5,211 nt of DNA from the NCBI GenBank assembly GCA_022866195.1, contig JALHUF010000433.1, positions 1-5,211 of the forward strand, in the 5' to 3' direction. Below, piece after piece: positions 1-5,211 of this stretch. Numbering within the stretch: the first letter of the stretch is position 1; each line of letters opens with the position of its first letter. Made by a program: the position numbers and the translations under genes. The notes beneath the pieces are model-generated. The model made no database searches and was not told where the DNA came from. It saw only the letters and a program-made list of their open reading frames with translations. The stretch comes from Terriglobia bacterium. Lineage in GTDB: Bacteria; Acidobacteriota; Terriglobia; UBA7540.

Positions 1-485
1 ATCCGGGCCACCTCCACCGCCACGATTTCTTTCTCACTCCAGCCAGCGCGCATCTTGACGGTGAAGGGAATGCGGACGGCCGCGCGGAGGCTCTTGAGAA
101 TTCTCTCCAGCAGCGGCAGATCGCGCAGCAGTCCCGAGCCGCCGCATTTCACCACCTTCTTTGCCGGGCAGCCGAGGTTCAGGTCAACCAGATCGAATCC
201 CAAATCCTCGACCAGGCGCGCGGCGTCGGCGAGTCGCGCGGGGTCGGCACCGAAAATCTGCGCCGTGATGGGCCGCTCTTCCTCCATGTAGTAGAGATAG
301 CGGCGCGAGCGCAGGTTCTGGCGCAGCATGCCTTCGCTCGAGACACACTCCGTCATGATCAGGCCGCAGCCGCCCAGACGCTTGATGAAGCGGCGAAAGA
401 CCGTGTCTGTGATGCCTGCCATCGGCGCCAGAATGTGCGCGGGCCGAATCGCCACATTGCGAATGCGGAGTTCTTCAAACGTCAT
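1..485 (-). CDS. dusB: tRNA-dihydrouridine synthase, DusB/Nif3R3-type (3' end cut off by window edge)
   Basis: This flavoenzyme (FMN, NADPH) reduces uridine to dihydrouridine in the D-loop of tRNAs in the cytoplasm. Only the first 161 codons are visible; family members are usually 320-350 residues, so about half is missing. The visible part covers most of the N-terminal TIM barrel. Family motifs appear in the expected order: LAPMAGITD (19-27, FMN-binding loop), TECVSSEG (45-52), AQIFGADP (75-82), and DLNLGCPAKKV (101-111). Cys106 in that last motif matches the catalytic general acid. GGSGLL (115-120) and FTVKMRAGW (141-149) follow, with Lys144 as the expected FMN-contacting lysine. The ATG at 485 gives the normal Dus N-terminus just before the barrel. 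It has only a weak AGG (491-493) as ribosome-binding site. The gene follows the FabZ-like gene on the same strand after 151 bases. The Dus assignment is firm; the DusB subfamily is probable. Confidence 0.93.
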   Translation of the reverse strand, partial: MTFEELRIRNVAIRPAHILAPMAGITDTVFRRFIKRLGGCGLIMTECVSSEGMLRQNLRSRRYLYYMEEERPITAQIFGADPARLADAARLVEDLGFDLVDLNLGCPAKKVVKCGGSGLLRDLPLLERILKSLRAAVRIPFTVKMRAGWSEKEIVAVEVAR

Positions 486-511
486 CGGGGCCTATTTTGC
501 CAGCAATGCGA

Positions 512-539
512 AAAGTAGTCTACAGCCGAAAGTTGACAA
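512..539 (-). promoter_or_regulatory. Possible weak sigma-70-type promoter for dusB
   Basis: Reading the minus strand, TTGTCA (534-539, 5 of 6 matches to TTGACA) lies 16 bases before TACTTT (512-517, 3 of 6 matches to TATAAT). The box ends 26 bases before the dusB ATG, a sensible distance. The -10 match is poor, so this is only a candidate. dusB could instead be read through from the upstream genes. Confidence 0.22.
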
Positions 540-601
540 GGCATTGCGTGCGGAGGATCGGGAAGGCACGGCGCCCTTTGGCACGGGGAGCGTTATGGGG
601 C

Positions 602-615
602 CCACTGACCACTGA
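602..615. repeat. Two tandem copies of heptamer CCACTGA with a CAAC-rich tail
   Basis: Plus-strand CCACTGA occurs twice back to back (602-608, 609-615), followed by a degenerate purine-poor tail of CAAC/CTAAC steps up to about 630. It begins 7 bases beyond the FabZ-like stop codon in the direction of transcription. The composition differs from the flanking coding DNA. It resembles short intergenic tandem arrays, but with two copies it could be chance. Confidence 0.5.
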
Positions 616-636
616 CAACCAACAACTAACAGCCTG

Positions 637-1089
637 TCACTTCGGCAGCACGTCCGCCGCATTGGCCACCGCGAAGCGCATCTGGCCTTCGGCGATGAGC
701 TCGCCATCGCGGTAGGCGGTGCCGCGCAGTTCCCCGAAGCGTTCGCCCAGCTTCAGCACTTCCGCCTCCAGGCGCAGCACGTCGCCGGGTTGGACGGGCT
801 GGAGCAGCCGGGCAGAAGGAATCTGCAGGATGACGGCAATCTTGCCGGCCATTTCGGGCCGCTCCAGCACCAGGATGGCGCCGAGTTGAGTCACCGCTTC
901 CAGCAGGATGCCCGTTGGCACCTGCGGCGAGTCCGGGGAGTACCCCAGCGGAGGCTCTTCATTTCCGGTGAAGCACTTGACGCCCACAATGCGCTGGCCA
1001 GGCACGAGTTCCGTCACCCGGTCAACCAGTAAGAACGGGTAACGATGCGGCAAGATGCGCTGGATGGCGGATTGAAATAATTGGCTCAT
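637..1089 (-). CDS. FabZ-like hotdog-fold (3-hydroxyacyl-ACP dehydratase family) protein, catalytic His replaced
   Basis: At 150 residues this matches FabZ in length (about 140-155). FabZ dehydrates 3-hydroxyacyl-ACP in cytoplasmic fatty-acid elongation. The N-terminus has the FabZ signature ILPHRYPFLLVDRV (12-25). The hotdog helix PTGILLEAVTQLGAIL (58-73) carries Glu64, and LLQPVQPGDVLRLEAEV (95-111) is the usual C-terminal strand motif. By recalled ungapped alignment to Pseudomonas FabZ, the catalytic loop GHFPxxPxMPG reads GYSPDSPQVPT (49-59). The catalytic His is therefore Tyr50 (codon 940-942), while the catalytic Glu (Glu64) is kept. The family is clear; dehydratase activity is uncertain. 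It might be a divergent dehydratase, a thioesterase-like enzyme or a non-catalytic acyl-binding subunit. The gene is not next to lpx genes, the usual fabZ context. The ATG at 1089 fits the family N-terminus and has no Shine-Dalgarno; the leader is octamer repeat. Confidence 0.85.
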   Translation of the reverse strand: MSQLFQSAIQRILPHRYPFLLVDRVTELVPGQRIVGVKCFTGNEEPPLGYSPDSPQVPTGILLEAVTQLGAILVLERPEMAGKIAVILQIPSARLLQPVQPGDVLRLEAEVLKLGERFGELRGTAYRDGELIAEGQMRFAVANAADVLPK

Positions 1090-1116
1090 TGTTTCATTGA
1101 ATCATTGACTCATTGA
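1085..1116. repeat. Octamer tandem array, left arm (4 copies, includes the FabZ-like start codon)
   Basis: Four back-to-back 8-bp units of plus-strand consensus NTCATTGA lie at 1085-1092, 1093-1100, 1101-1108 and 1109-1116. On the minus (coding) strand each carries CAATGA. The copy nearest the FabZ-like gene ends T instead of A and contains that gene's ATG (1087-1089). The period is exact, with no indels. Confidence 0.85.
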
Positions 1117-1170
1117 AACACCCTGATGACAGGACCCCTGATGGACTCAATGAAGCAATGATTCAATGAA
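1093..1170 (-). repeat. Inverted repeat/hairpin spanning the yhaM to FabZ-like spacer
   Basis: Arms 1093-1116 and 1147-1170 pair over 22 of 24 positions: 15 perfect base pairs at the base (1093-1107 with 1156-1170), two mismatches, then 7 more pairs. The loop is 30 bases (1117-1146). It contains a direct repeat CCCTGATG (1121-1128, 1136-1143) and a tiny CAGG/CCTG stem (1130-1140). In the transcript the hairpin starts right after the yhaM stop and ends 3 bases before the FabZ-like ATG. No T-run follows on the coding strand, so it is not a standard intrinsic terminator. It could protect the upstream mRNA 3' end or limit ribosome access to the downstream start. Confidence 0.75.
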
Positions 1171-1177
1171 TCAATCT
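1146..1177. repeat. Octamer tandem array, right arm (4 copies, includes the yhaM stop codon)
   Basis: Four 8-bp units of plus-strand form NTCAATGA lie at 1146-1153, 1154-1161, 1162-1169 and 1170-1177, in inverted orientation to the left array. The second unit starts AG and the last is degenerate (ends CT). The yhaM TGA stop (1171-1173) lies in the last unit, so the array begins inside the end of that coding region. Confidence 0.8.
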
Positions 1178-2121
1178 GCCGTCGGTTTCAGGAGTTCGCG
1201 CTTCAGCGCGGGATTGCGCGCCGTCCACTCGCCGGCACGATCCTTATCCGCCGCGTACTGCGCCCGCATGGCTTCCAGCTTGGAATCCATGTCATCCAGG
1301 TAGTGGACTACCAGCGCCTCGGCAAACATCGGCTCCTTCGGCGAACCGAATTCCAGCTTGCCGTGGTGGGAGAGGAGGATGTGTTCGATCTGGTCCTGGA
1401 GAGCAGCAGGGAAGTCGGGGATGTCGCGCATTTTGGCGCGCACGATTTCGAGCGCGATGGCGATGTGCCCTACCAGTTGACCGCGCGTCGTGTAACGGAA
1501 TCCTCGCGCGCAGGTCAGCTCATCGATCTTCCCCAGGTCGTGCAGGGCCAGCCCGGCCACAACCAACTCCCGGCGGAGGGACGGGTAGTGATCGCAGGTC
1601 AAATCGCCGAGTTCGACGAGGGAGAGCACGTGTTCGAGAAGGCCGCCCAGGCAAGCGTGGTGATAGCTCATCGCGGCGGGCGCGAGTTTGAATTTCCTCG
1701 CGAGCTCCGGGTCTTCAAAAGTGGCCAGGAGCAGGGCCCGCACAGGGCCTTCCGGCATGTTCCGGAGGCGATCCATCAGCGCGGCATACATCTGTTCTGG
1801 ATCGCGACGTGTGCGCGGGAGATAATCGAGCAGGTCGATCTCTTCTGGCGCGCAGCGGGAGATTTTACGCACGCGCATCTGCGGTGAGCCCTGGTAGTCT
1901 TCGACCTCGCCCACCACCTGCACCACATCATCCACTTCGAAATCGAGAGTGAAGCGGTCACAATCCCAGAGCTTGGCGCGGATCGTTCCGGTGGAATCCT
2001 GAAGGTCGAGGTCGAGGTACGCGCTGCCGCTGCGGGCGATCTTTCGTTCTTTGGCCTGCACCAGGAAAGTGGAGTGGACAGATGTCCCCGGCGTGAGGGC
2101 GGCGACGAAAGTTTCTTTCAT
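1171..2121 (-). CDS. yhaM: YhaM-type 3'-5' exoribonuclease (OB-fold plus HD domain)
   Basis: YhaM-family enzymes are metal-dependent 3'-5' exonucleases that trim RNA (and single-stranded DNA) ends in the cytoplasm. The protein has 316 residues, matching Bacillus YhaM (about 314). Residues 10-90 form an OB-fold nucleic-acid-binding domain (YLDLDLQDSTGTIRAKLWD, 35-53). An HD phosphohydrolase domain follows: SYHHACLGGLLEHV (152-165, first metal His at 155 or 164), ALHDLGK (192-198, the His194-Asp195 doublet), VGHI (217-220), LSHHG (250-254), and HYLDDMDSK (273-281, distal Asp). All expected metal ligands appear intact. The start ATG (2119-2121) overlaps the TGA of the upstream isomerase gene as ATGA. 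A GAAGG Shine-Dalgarno (2126-2130) lies in that gene's last codons, so the two are probably translationally coupled. The stop lies inside an octamer repeat array. The family is confident; substrate preference cannot be read from sequence. Confidence 0.92.
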   Translation of the reverse strand: MKETFVAALTPGTSVHSTFLVQAKERKIARSGSAYLDLDLQDSTGTIRAKLWDCDRFTLDFEVDDVVQVVGEVEDYQGSPQMRVRKISRCAPEEIDLLDYLPRTRRDPEQMYAALMDRLRNMPEGPVRALLLATFEDPELARKFKLAPAAMSYHHACLGGLLEHVLSLVELGDLTCDHYPSLRRELVVAGLALHDLGKIDELTCARGFRYTTRGQLVGHIAIALEIVRAKMRDIPDFPAALQDQIEHILLSHHGKLEFGSPKEPMFAEALVVHYLDDMDSKLEAMRAQYAADKDRAGEWTARNPALKRELLKPTAD

Positions 2122-3143
2122 TGGCCCTTCTTGGCGGGCACGGCCTCGCTGGGGCGCTCCACACCAGTATCCACATAACCGGGCGCCAGGTAAACGTAGC
2201 TATCCCTGCGCAGGTTCACCAGATATTCCCGCAGGGCGGGTGCCATCTTCTCGTTATACAGGATCTCGTTAACGCGCTGTTCGACTTCCTCGAAGGGCGG
2301 TATACCCTGGCTGCGCCGTTCCAGCACCTTGAGGATGAGTTGCCCGGACTTGACCGGGATTATTCCCGTGAACTCGTTGACTTCCAGCTTCGTGATCGCC
2401 TCAGCGATGGCGGGAGCCAGCGTTCCGGTCTTCATGAATCCAATGTCACCTTCGTCGTTGGCTGTGGGGTCGTCGGAGTACTTCTTCGCCACGTCCGCCC
2501 AGCGTATGCCAGCCTTGAGTTCGGCCAGTGCTTCCTTGGCCCGGGCCTCGGTCTCCCCCGGTTTTCGCTTCTCGGTGGAGATGAGGATCTGCGCCAGGTG
2601 CACGCCCTCGGGAGAGGCGAACTGCGCCTTATTCTCCTCGAAGAACTTGCGTGCGTCCTCGCGGGAAACGATGACTGTGCGGCCCACCTCCCGCCCGATA
2701 ACTTCGCGCATCAGCAAGTTGCGGCGAATGTTGTCCTTGAAGTCCTCCCAGAGAAGTCCCTGTTTCTCAACTTCCGTCTGCAGGTCTTCCAGAGAGGCCA
2801 GCTTCAAATTCTTGCGGATTTCGTCGAGGCGCTTGACCAGGTCGGTCTCGACACTGATGTCGAGGTCCTTGGCCTTCTGAACCATCAGCGCCTGGTCAAT
2901 CAGGTCGCGCAGCAAATCGCGGCCATATTCCCGGGCTTTGGACTCGAGCTCGGCCCCCGAGAATTGCTGGGCCAATTGCGCGCGCAGTTTTTCCCGCTCC
3001 CGCTCGAATTGCCGCTGCGTGACGATCTCACTGTTGACGCGGGCGATGATGCGCTCCACAACCTTGCGCGCCGCGAAGGCGGGCGACGCCGCCGTCACCA
3101 GTACGGCCCCAACTCCCACAACCACCAGCCAGCGTTTGATCAT
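2118..3143 (-). CDS. Secreted SurA/PpiC-type peptidyl-prolyl cis-trans isomerase
   Basis: This is a periplasmic parvulin-type foldase/chaperone, probably assisting outer-membrane protein folding like SurA. It has 341 residues with the start at 3143. MIKRW plus a hydrophobic stretch (6-19) and an AFA-A site near residue 25 form a Sec signal peptide. There is no lipobox Cys, so a soluble product is expected. Residues 27-150 are the helical SurA N-domain (ERIIARVNSEIVTQRQFE, 30-47). A single parvulin domain covers about 178-276, with VHLAQILIS (181-189), YSDDP (222-226) and GDIGFMKTGTLAPAIAEAI (232-250). E. coli SurA has two parvulin domains, so this is the shorter form. The last 15-20 residues look disordered. 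The frame extends upstream to ATGs at 3203 and 3296, but those starts would put a charged tail before the signal peptide or run into mfd. The 3143 ATG has a GAAAGG ribosome site and is preferred. It lies 61 bases after mfd and overlaps yhaM by 4 bases. Confidence 0.9.
   Translation of the reverse strand: MIKRWLVVVGVGAVLVTAASPAFAARKVVERIIARVNSEIVTQRQFEREREKLRAQLAQQFSGAELESKAREYGRDLLRDLIDQALMVQKAKDLDISVETDLVKRLDEIRKNLKLASLEDLQTEVEKQGLLWEDFKDNIRRNLLMREVIGREVGRTVIVSREDARKFFEENKAQFASPEGVHLAQILISTEKRKPGETEARAKEALAELKAGIRWADVAKKYSDDPTANDEGDIGFMKTGTLAPAIAEAITKLEVNEFTGIIPVKSGQLILKVLERRSQGIPPFEEVEQRVNEILYNEKMAPALREYLVNLRRDSYVYLAPGYVDTGVERPSEAVPAKKGQ
2126..2130 (-). promoter_or_regulatory. Shine-Dalgarno for yhaM
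   Basis: Minus-strand GAAGG lies 4 bases before the yhaM ATG, inside the last lysine codons of the isomerase gene. Together with the ATGA overlap it supports the chosen start and coupled translation. Confidence 0.55.
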
Positions 3144-3153
3144 TCTTCCCGGA

Positions 3154-3159
3154 CCTTTC
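3154..3159 (-). promoter_or_regulatory. Shine-Dalgarno deciding the isomerase start
   Basis: Minus-strand GAAAGG sits 10 bases before the ATG at 3143. It supports that start, which directly precedes the signal peptide, over the in-frame ATG at 3203 one base beyond the mfd stop. Confidence 0.5.
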
Positions 3160-3204
3160 TCAGGCCTGCCCAGCTCTGGCGCCTTGCCCAGCCTCTGTCC
3201 CATC

Positions 3205-5211
3205 TTAATGCTGCGCACGGAGTTCCTGCAAGACGTTTTGGATCTGGGCACACAAATCGCCATTGTGTGTCGCGAGTCGGAAGCGCAGGGTGCCATCGGG
3301 GCGGAAGGTCGCTCCCCGGTGCCGGCGGATGAAGTGCGTCAGTTTCTCGGGATTGACTGGGGCCTCCGCATGGAAGCGCAGCCAGACTTCGTCCGCCTTC
3401 CTTTCGATGGATTGGACGAGCAGCCGTTCGGCGACCGACTTCAAGAGCGCGTAGTTCAGTAAGTTCGAGATCGACGGGGGGACGGGCCCGTAGCGATCGG
3501 TCAATTCCGCCTCGAGGTCGGCACCTTGGGCCGGCGTCGAAAGGGCGGAGATGCGCTTGTACATGCGCAGGCGTTGGTTTTCGTCGGCGATGTAGGTCGG
3601 CGGAATCTTGATGTCGAGGCCCAGGTTTAGCGTGGTCCGCACCTCGGGCTTTGGCGCCGCGCCCTTCAGTTCTTCGACCGTCTGCTCCAGCATCTTCAGA
3701 TAGAGATCGATGCCGATGGCGCTCAAGTGGCCGTGTTGCTCGGCGCCCAGCAGATTGCCGGCGCCGCGCAATTCCAGGTCCAAGGCGGCCAAACGGAAGC
3801 CTGTTCCCAGGTCGGAAAACTCCTTCAGGGCTGCGAGTCGACGCTTGGCGGTGGGCGTCAGGGACTCCTCCGCGGGGATCAGGAAGTAGGCGTAGGCCCG
3901 GCGATTCGACCGGCCTACGCGCCCCCGCAGTTGGTACAGGTCGGCCAAGCCGAAGCGCTCGGCACGGTTGACGATAATGGTGTTGGCGCGTGGGATGTCC
4001 AGCCCGTTCTCGATCAGGGCGGTGGCGACCAGCACGTCGTACTGCCCCTCCATGAACTTGAGCATCACCCTTTCGAGCTGCTGCTCGTCCATCTGGCCGT
4101 GCGAGACCCCGAGGCGCGCCGTCGGGACAAGGCGTTGGATGAGCGCCGCCAGGCTGAAGATGGTTGCTACGCGGTTGTGCACGAAAAACACCTGACCCTG
4201 CCGGCTCATCTCCTGCAGGATTGCGGACTGAATCAGGGCGTCGCTAAAGGGTGCCACGACGGTCTGAATCGCCAGGCGGCCGCGCGGGGGCGTTTCAATC
4301 ACGGAGAGGTCGCGCAGCCCGCCCAGCGACTTGTGGAGCGTGCGCCGAATAGGCGTGGCGGACATCGTCAGCACGTCCACGCTGGCTTTGAGCTTTTTCA
4401 GCCTCTCTTTCGCCGCCACTCCGAAACGCTGCTCCTCGTCCACAATCAGCAGGCCGAGGGCGTGCAGGCGAACGTCCCGGGAAAGCAGCCGGTGCGTGCC
4501 GATCAGAATATCCACCTTGCCGGCCTCGGTGTCGGCCAGAATCCTTTTCTGCTCCCCGCCAGAGCGAAACCGGCTGAGCATCTCGACGCGCACCGGGAAG
4601 GCCGCAAGGCGTTGTTGGAATGTATTGAAATGCTGAAAGGCCAGGACGGTGGTGGGAGCAAGTACCACAACCTGCTTACTATCCTGCACCGCCTTGAAGG
4701 CGGCGCGAATGGCGAGTTCCGTCTTGCCGTAGCCCACATCGCCGCAAAGCAGCCGGTCCATGGGCTGCGGCGTCTCCAGGTCGCGCTTGATGTCTGCGAG
4801 CGCAGTAACCTGGTCGGGCGTCTCCTCGAACTCGAAGGCGTCCTCGAGCTCTTTCTGCCACGGGGTGTCTGGGCTGAAGGCGGCTCCGCCGTGCATCTTG
4901 CGCTCGGCGTAAAGTCGGAGGAGTTCCTGGGCGATGTCGCGCAGGGCCCGCTTGACGCGCGTCTTGGTGCGCGCCCAGGCCGTTCCCCCCAAGCGGTCGA
5001 GGGTGGGCTTGGCCCCGTCGCCGCTGGAGCGATACTTTTCGACCAGATCCAGCCGCTCCAGCGGGACGTACAGCCGCGCGTCATCCTGGTAGGTCAGAAG
5101 CATGAAATCGCGGGCCACGCCTTCCACCTCCAACTGCCGCAAGCCGTGGTAGAGGCCGATGCCATGATCCACGTGCACTACGTAATCGCCCAACTTGAGG
5201 TCGCTCAGGTC
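3205..5211 (-). CDS. mfd: Transcription-repair coupling factor Mfd (5' end cut off by window edge)
   Basis: Mfd displaces RNA polymerase stalled at DNA lesions and recruits UvrA, linking transcription to excision repair. The last 668 residues are visible (full Mfd is about 1100-1200); the UvrB-like N-terminal domains lie outside. The frame is open to the edge. In visible-residue numbering, the RNA-polymerase interaction domain starts at KLGDYVVHVDHGIGLYHGL (6-24). The translocase follows: Walker A GDVGYGKTEL (157-166), IGTHRLLS (237-244), the DEEQ box (258-261), motif III SATPIRRTL (284-292), LVATALIENGLDIP (394-407), and motif VI QLRGRVGRS (427-435). The RecG-like translocation motif is GFRLAALDLELRGAGNLLG (471-489), with EQHG at 491-494. 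The C-terminal domain (about 525-668) includes ELTDRYGPVP. Arg289 (codon 4345-4347) stands where ATPIPRTL normally has proline. The TAA stop (3205-3207) is followed after one base by an ATG of the isomerase frame. Identity is certain. Confidence 0.97.
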   Translation of the reverse strand, partial: DLSDLKLGDYVVHVDHGIGLYHGLRQLEVEGVARDFMLLTYQDDARLYVPLERLDLVEKYRSSGDGAKPTLDRLGGTAWARTKTRVKRALRDIAQELLRLYAERKMHGGAAFSPDTPWQKELEDAFEFEETPDQVTALADIKRDLETPQPMDRLLCGDVGYGKTELAIRAAFKAVQDSKQVVVLAPTTVLAFQHFNTFQQRLAAFPVRVEMLSRFRSGGEQKRILADTEAGKVDILIGTHRLLSRDVRLHALGLLIVDEEQRFGVAAKERLKKLKASVDVLTMSATPIRRTLHKSLGGLRDLSVIETPPRGRLAIQTVVAPFSDALIQSAILQEMSRQGQVFFVHNRVATIFSLAALIQRLVPTARLGVSHGQMDEQQLERVMLKFMEGQYDVLVATALIENGLDIPRANTIIVNRAERFGLADLYQLRGRVGRSNRRAYAYFLIPAEESLTPTAKRRLAALKEFSDLGTGFRLAALDLELRGAGNLLGAEQHGHLSAIGIDLYLKMLEQTVEELKGAAPKPEVRTTLNLGLDIKIPPTYIADENQRLRMYKRISALSTPAQGADLEAELTDRYGPVPPSISNLLNYALLKSVAERLLVQSIERKADEVWLRFHAEAPVNPEKLTHFIRRHRGATFRPDGTLRFRLATHNGDLCAQIQNVLQELRAQH

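Larger units (their letters stand above)
486..636. other. Spacer between the FabZ-like gene and dusB
   Basis: I find no convincing gene here. It holds the possible dusB promoter and the heptamer tandem described separately. It also has a short direct repeat GGCACGG (565-571 and 580-586). There is no hairpin followed by a T-run on the minus strand, so I see no intrinsic terminator after the FabZ-like gene. Small open frames crossing this region on either strand have no recognisable protein features. Confidence 0.6.

Noticed and set aside
1..485. Pseudogene or truncated dus
   Set aside because: All visible motifs, including Cys106 and Lys144, are intact, and the frame stays open to the window edge. 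The truncation is only the window boundary.
492..715. Small open frames on both strands over the spacer and the end of the FabZ-like gene
   Set aside because: They mix antisense or out-of-frame FabZ-like codons with spacer repeat. Composition is Arg/Ser-rich as expected from shifted GC-rich coding DNA, with no start signals.
1093..1170. Intrinsic terminator after yhaM
   Set aside because: The stem is AT-richer and long, the loop is 30 bases, and no T-run follows on the coding strand.
1085..1177. CRISPR array
   Set aside because: The units are 8 bp, contiguous and in two opposing orientations, with no spacers and no cas genes nearby.
1303..1887. A 194-codon plus-strand open frame opposite yhaM
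   Set aside because: It is the antisense of a clear OB-fold/HD protein, with no family features or ribosome site of its own.
2121..3332. A 403-codon open frame on the plus strand opposite the isomerase gene
   Set aside because: The minus-strand protein has a signal peptide, SurA N-domain and parvulin motifs. The plus frame shows no recognisable domain and is explained by high GC and codon bias making the antisense frame open.
4503..5084. A 193-codon minus-strand frame inside mfd
   Set aside because: It is a shifted frame of mfd, very rich in Arg, Ser and Pro. The real Mfd frame carries all helicase motifs through this interval.

Overview
The window is GC-rich (roughly 60 %) bacterial chromosome. 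Every gene I can support lies on the minus strand, so transcription runs from position 5211 towards position 1. In transcription order the genes are: mfd (5' end outside the window), a secreted SurA/PpiC-type peptidyl-prolyl isomerase, a YhaM-type OB-fold plus HD-domain 3'-5' exoribonuclease, a small FabZ-like hotdog protein, and a dusB-type tRNA-dihydrouridine synthase (3' end outside the window). The exported SurA-like chaperone points to a Gram-negative (diderm) organism. The gene set, the GC content and the short AT-richer octamer and heptamer arrays between genes remind me of Acidobacteriota. That placement is an inference from general familiarity, not something the sequence proves.

Layout. 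Positions 3205-5211 hold the C-terminal 668 residues of Mfd: RNA-polymerase interaction domain, helicase/translocase lobes and C-terminal domain. The isomerase (2118-3143) follows after 61 bases and overlaps the exoribonuclease gene (1171-2121) by an ATGA stop/start. An 81-base spacer (1090-1170) separates yhaM from the FabZ-like gene (637-1089). It is nearly filled by two inverted arrays of an 8-bp repeat that reach into the yhaM stop codon on one side and the fabZ-like start codon on the other. A 151-base spacer (486-636) with a short tandem heptamer then leads to dusB (1-485).

Functionally the cluster is mostly housekeeping: transcription-coupled repair, envelope protein folding, RNA 3'-end processing, acyl-chain metabolism and tRNA modification. 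mfd, the isomerase and yhaM look like one transcription unit. The FabZ-like and dusB genes may belong to it or have their own control, because real spacers precede them.

I see no mobile element, CRISPR array, tRNA, rRNA or obvious new multi-gene system. The points most worth a second look are the FabZ-like protein, whose catalytic histidine is a tyrosine, and the octamer hairpin with a chain of overlapping ATG-NNN-CAA-TGA mini-frames running into its start codon.
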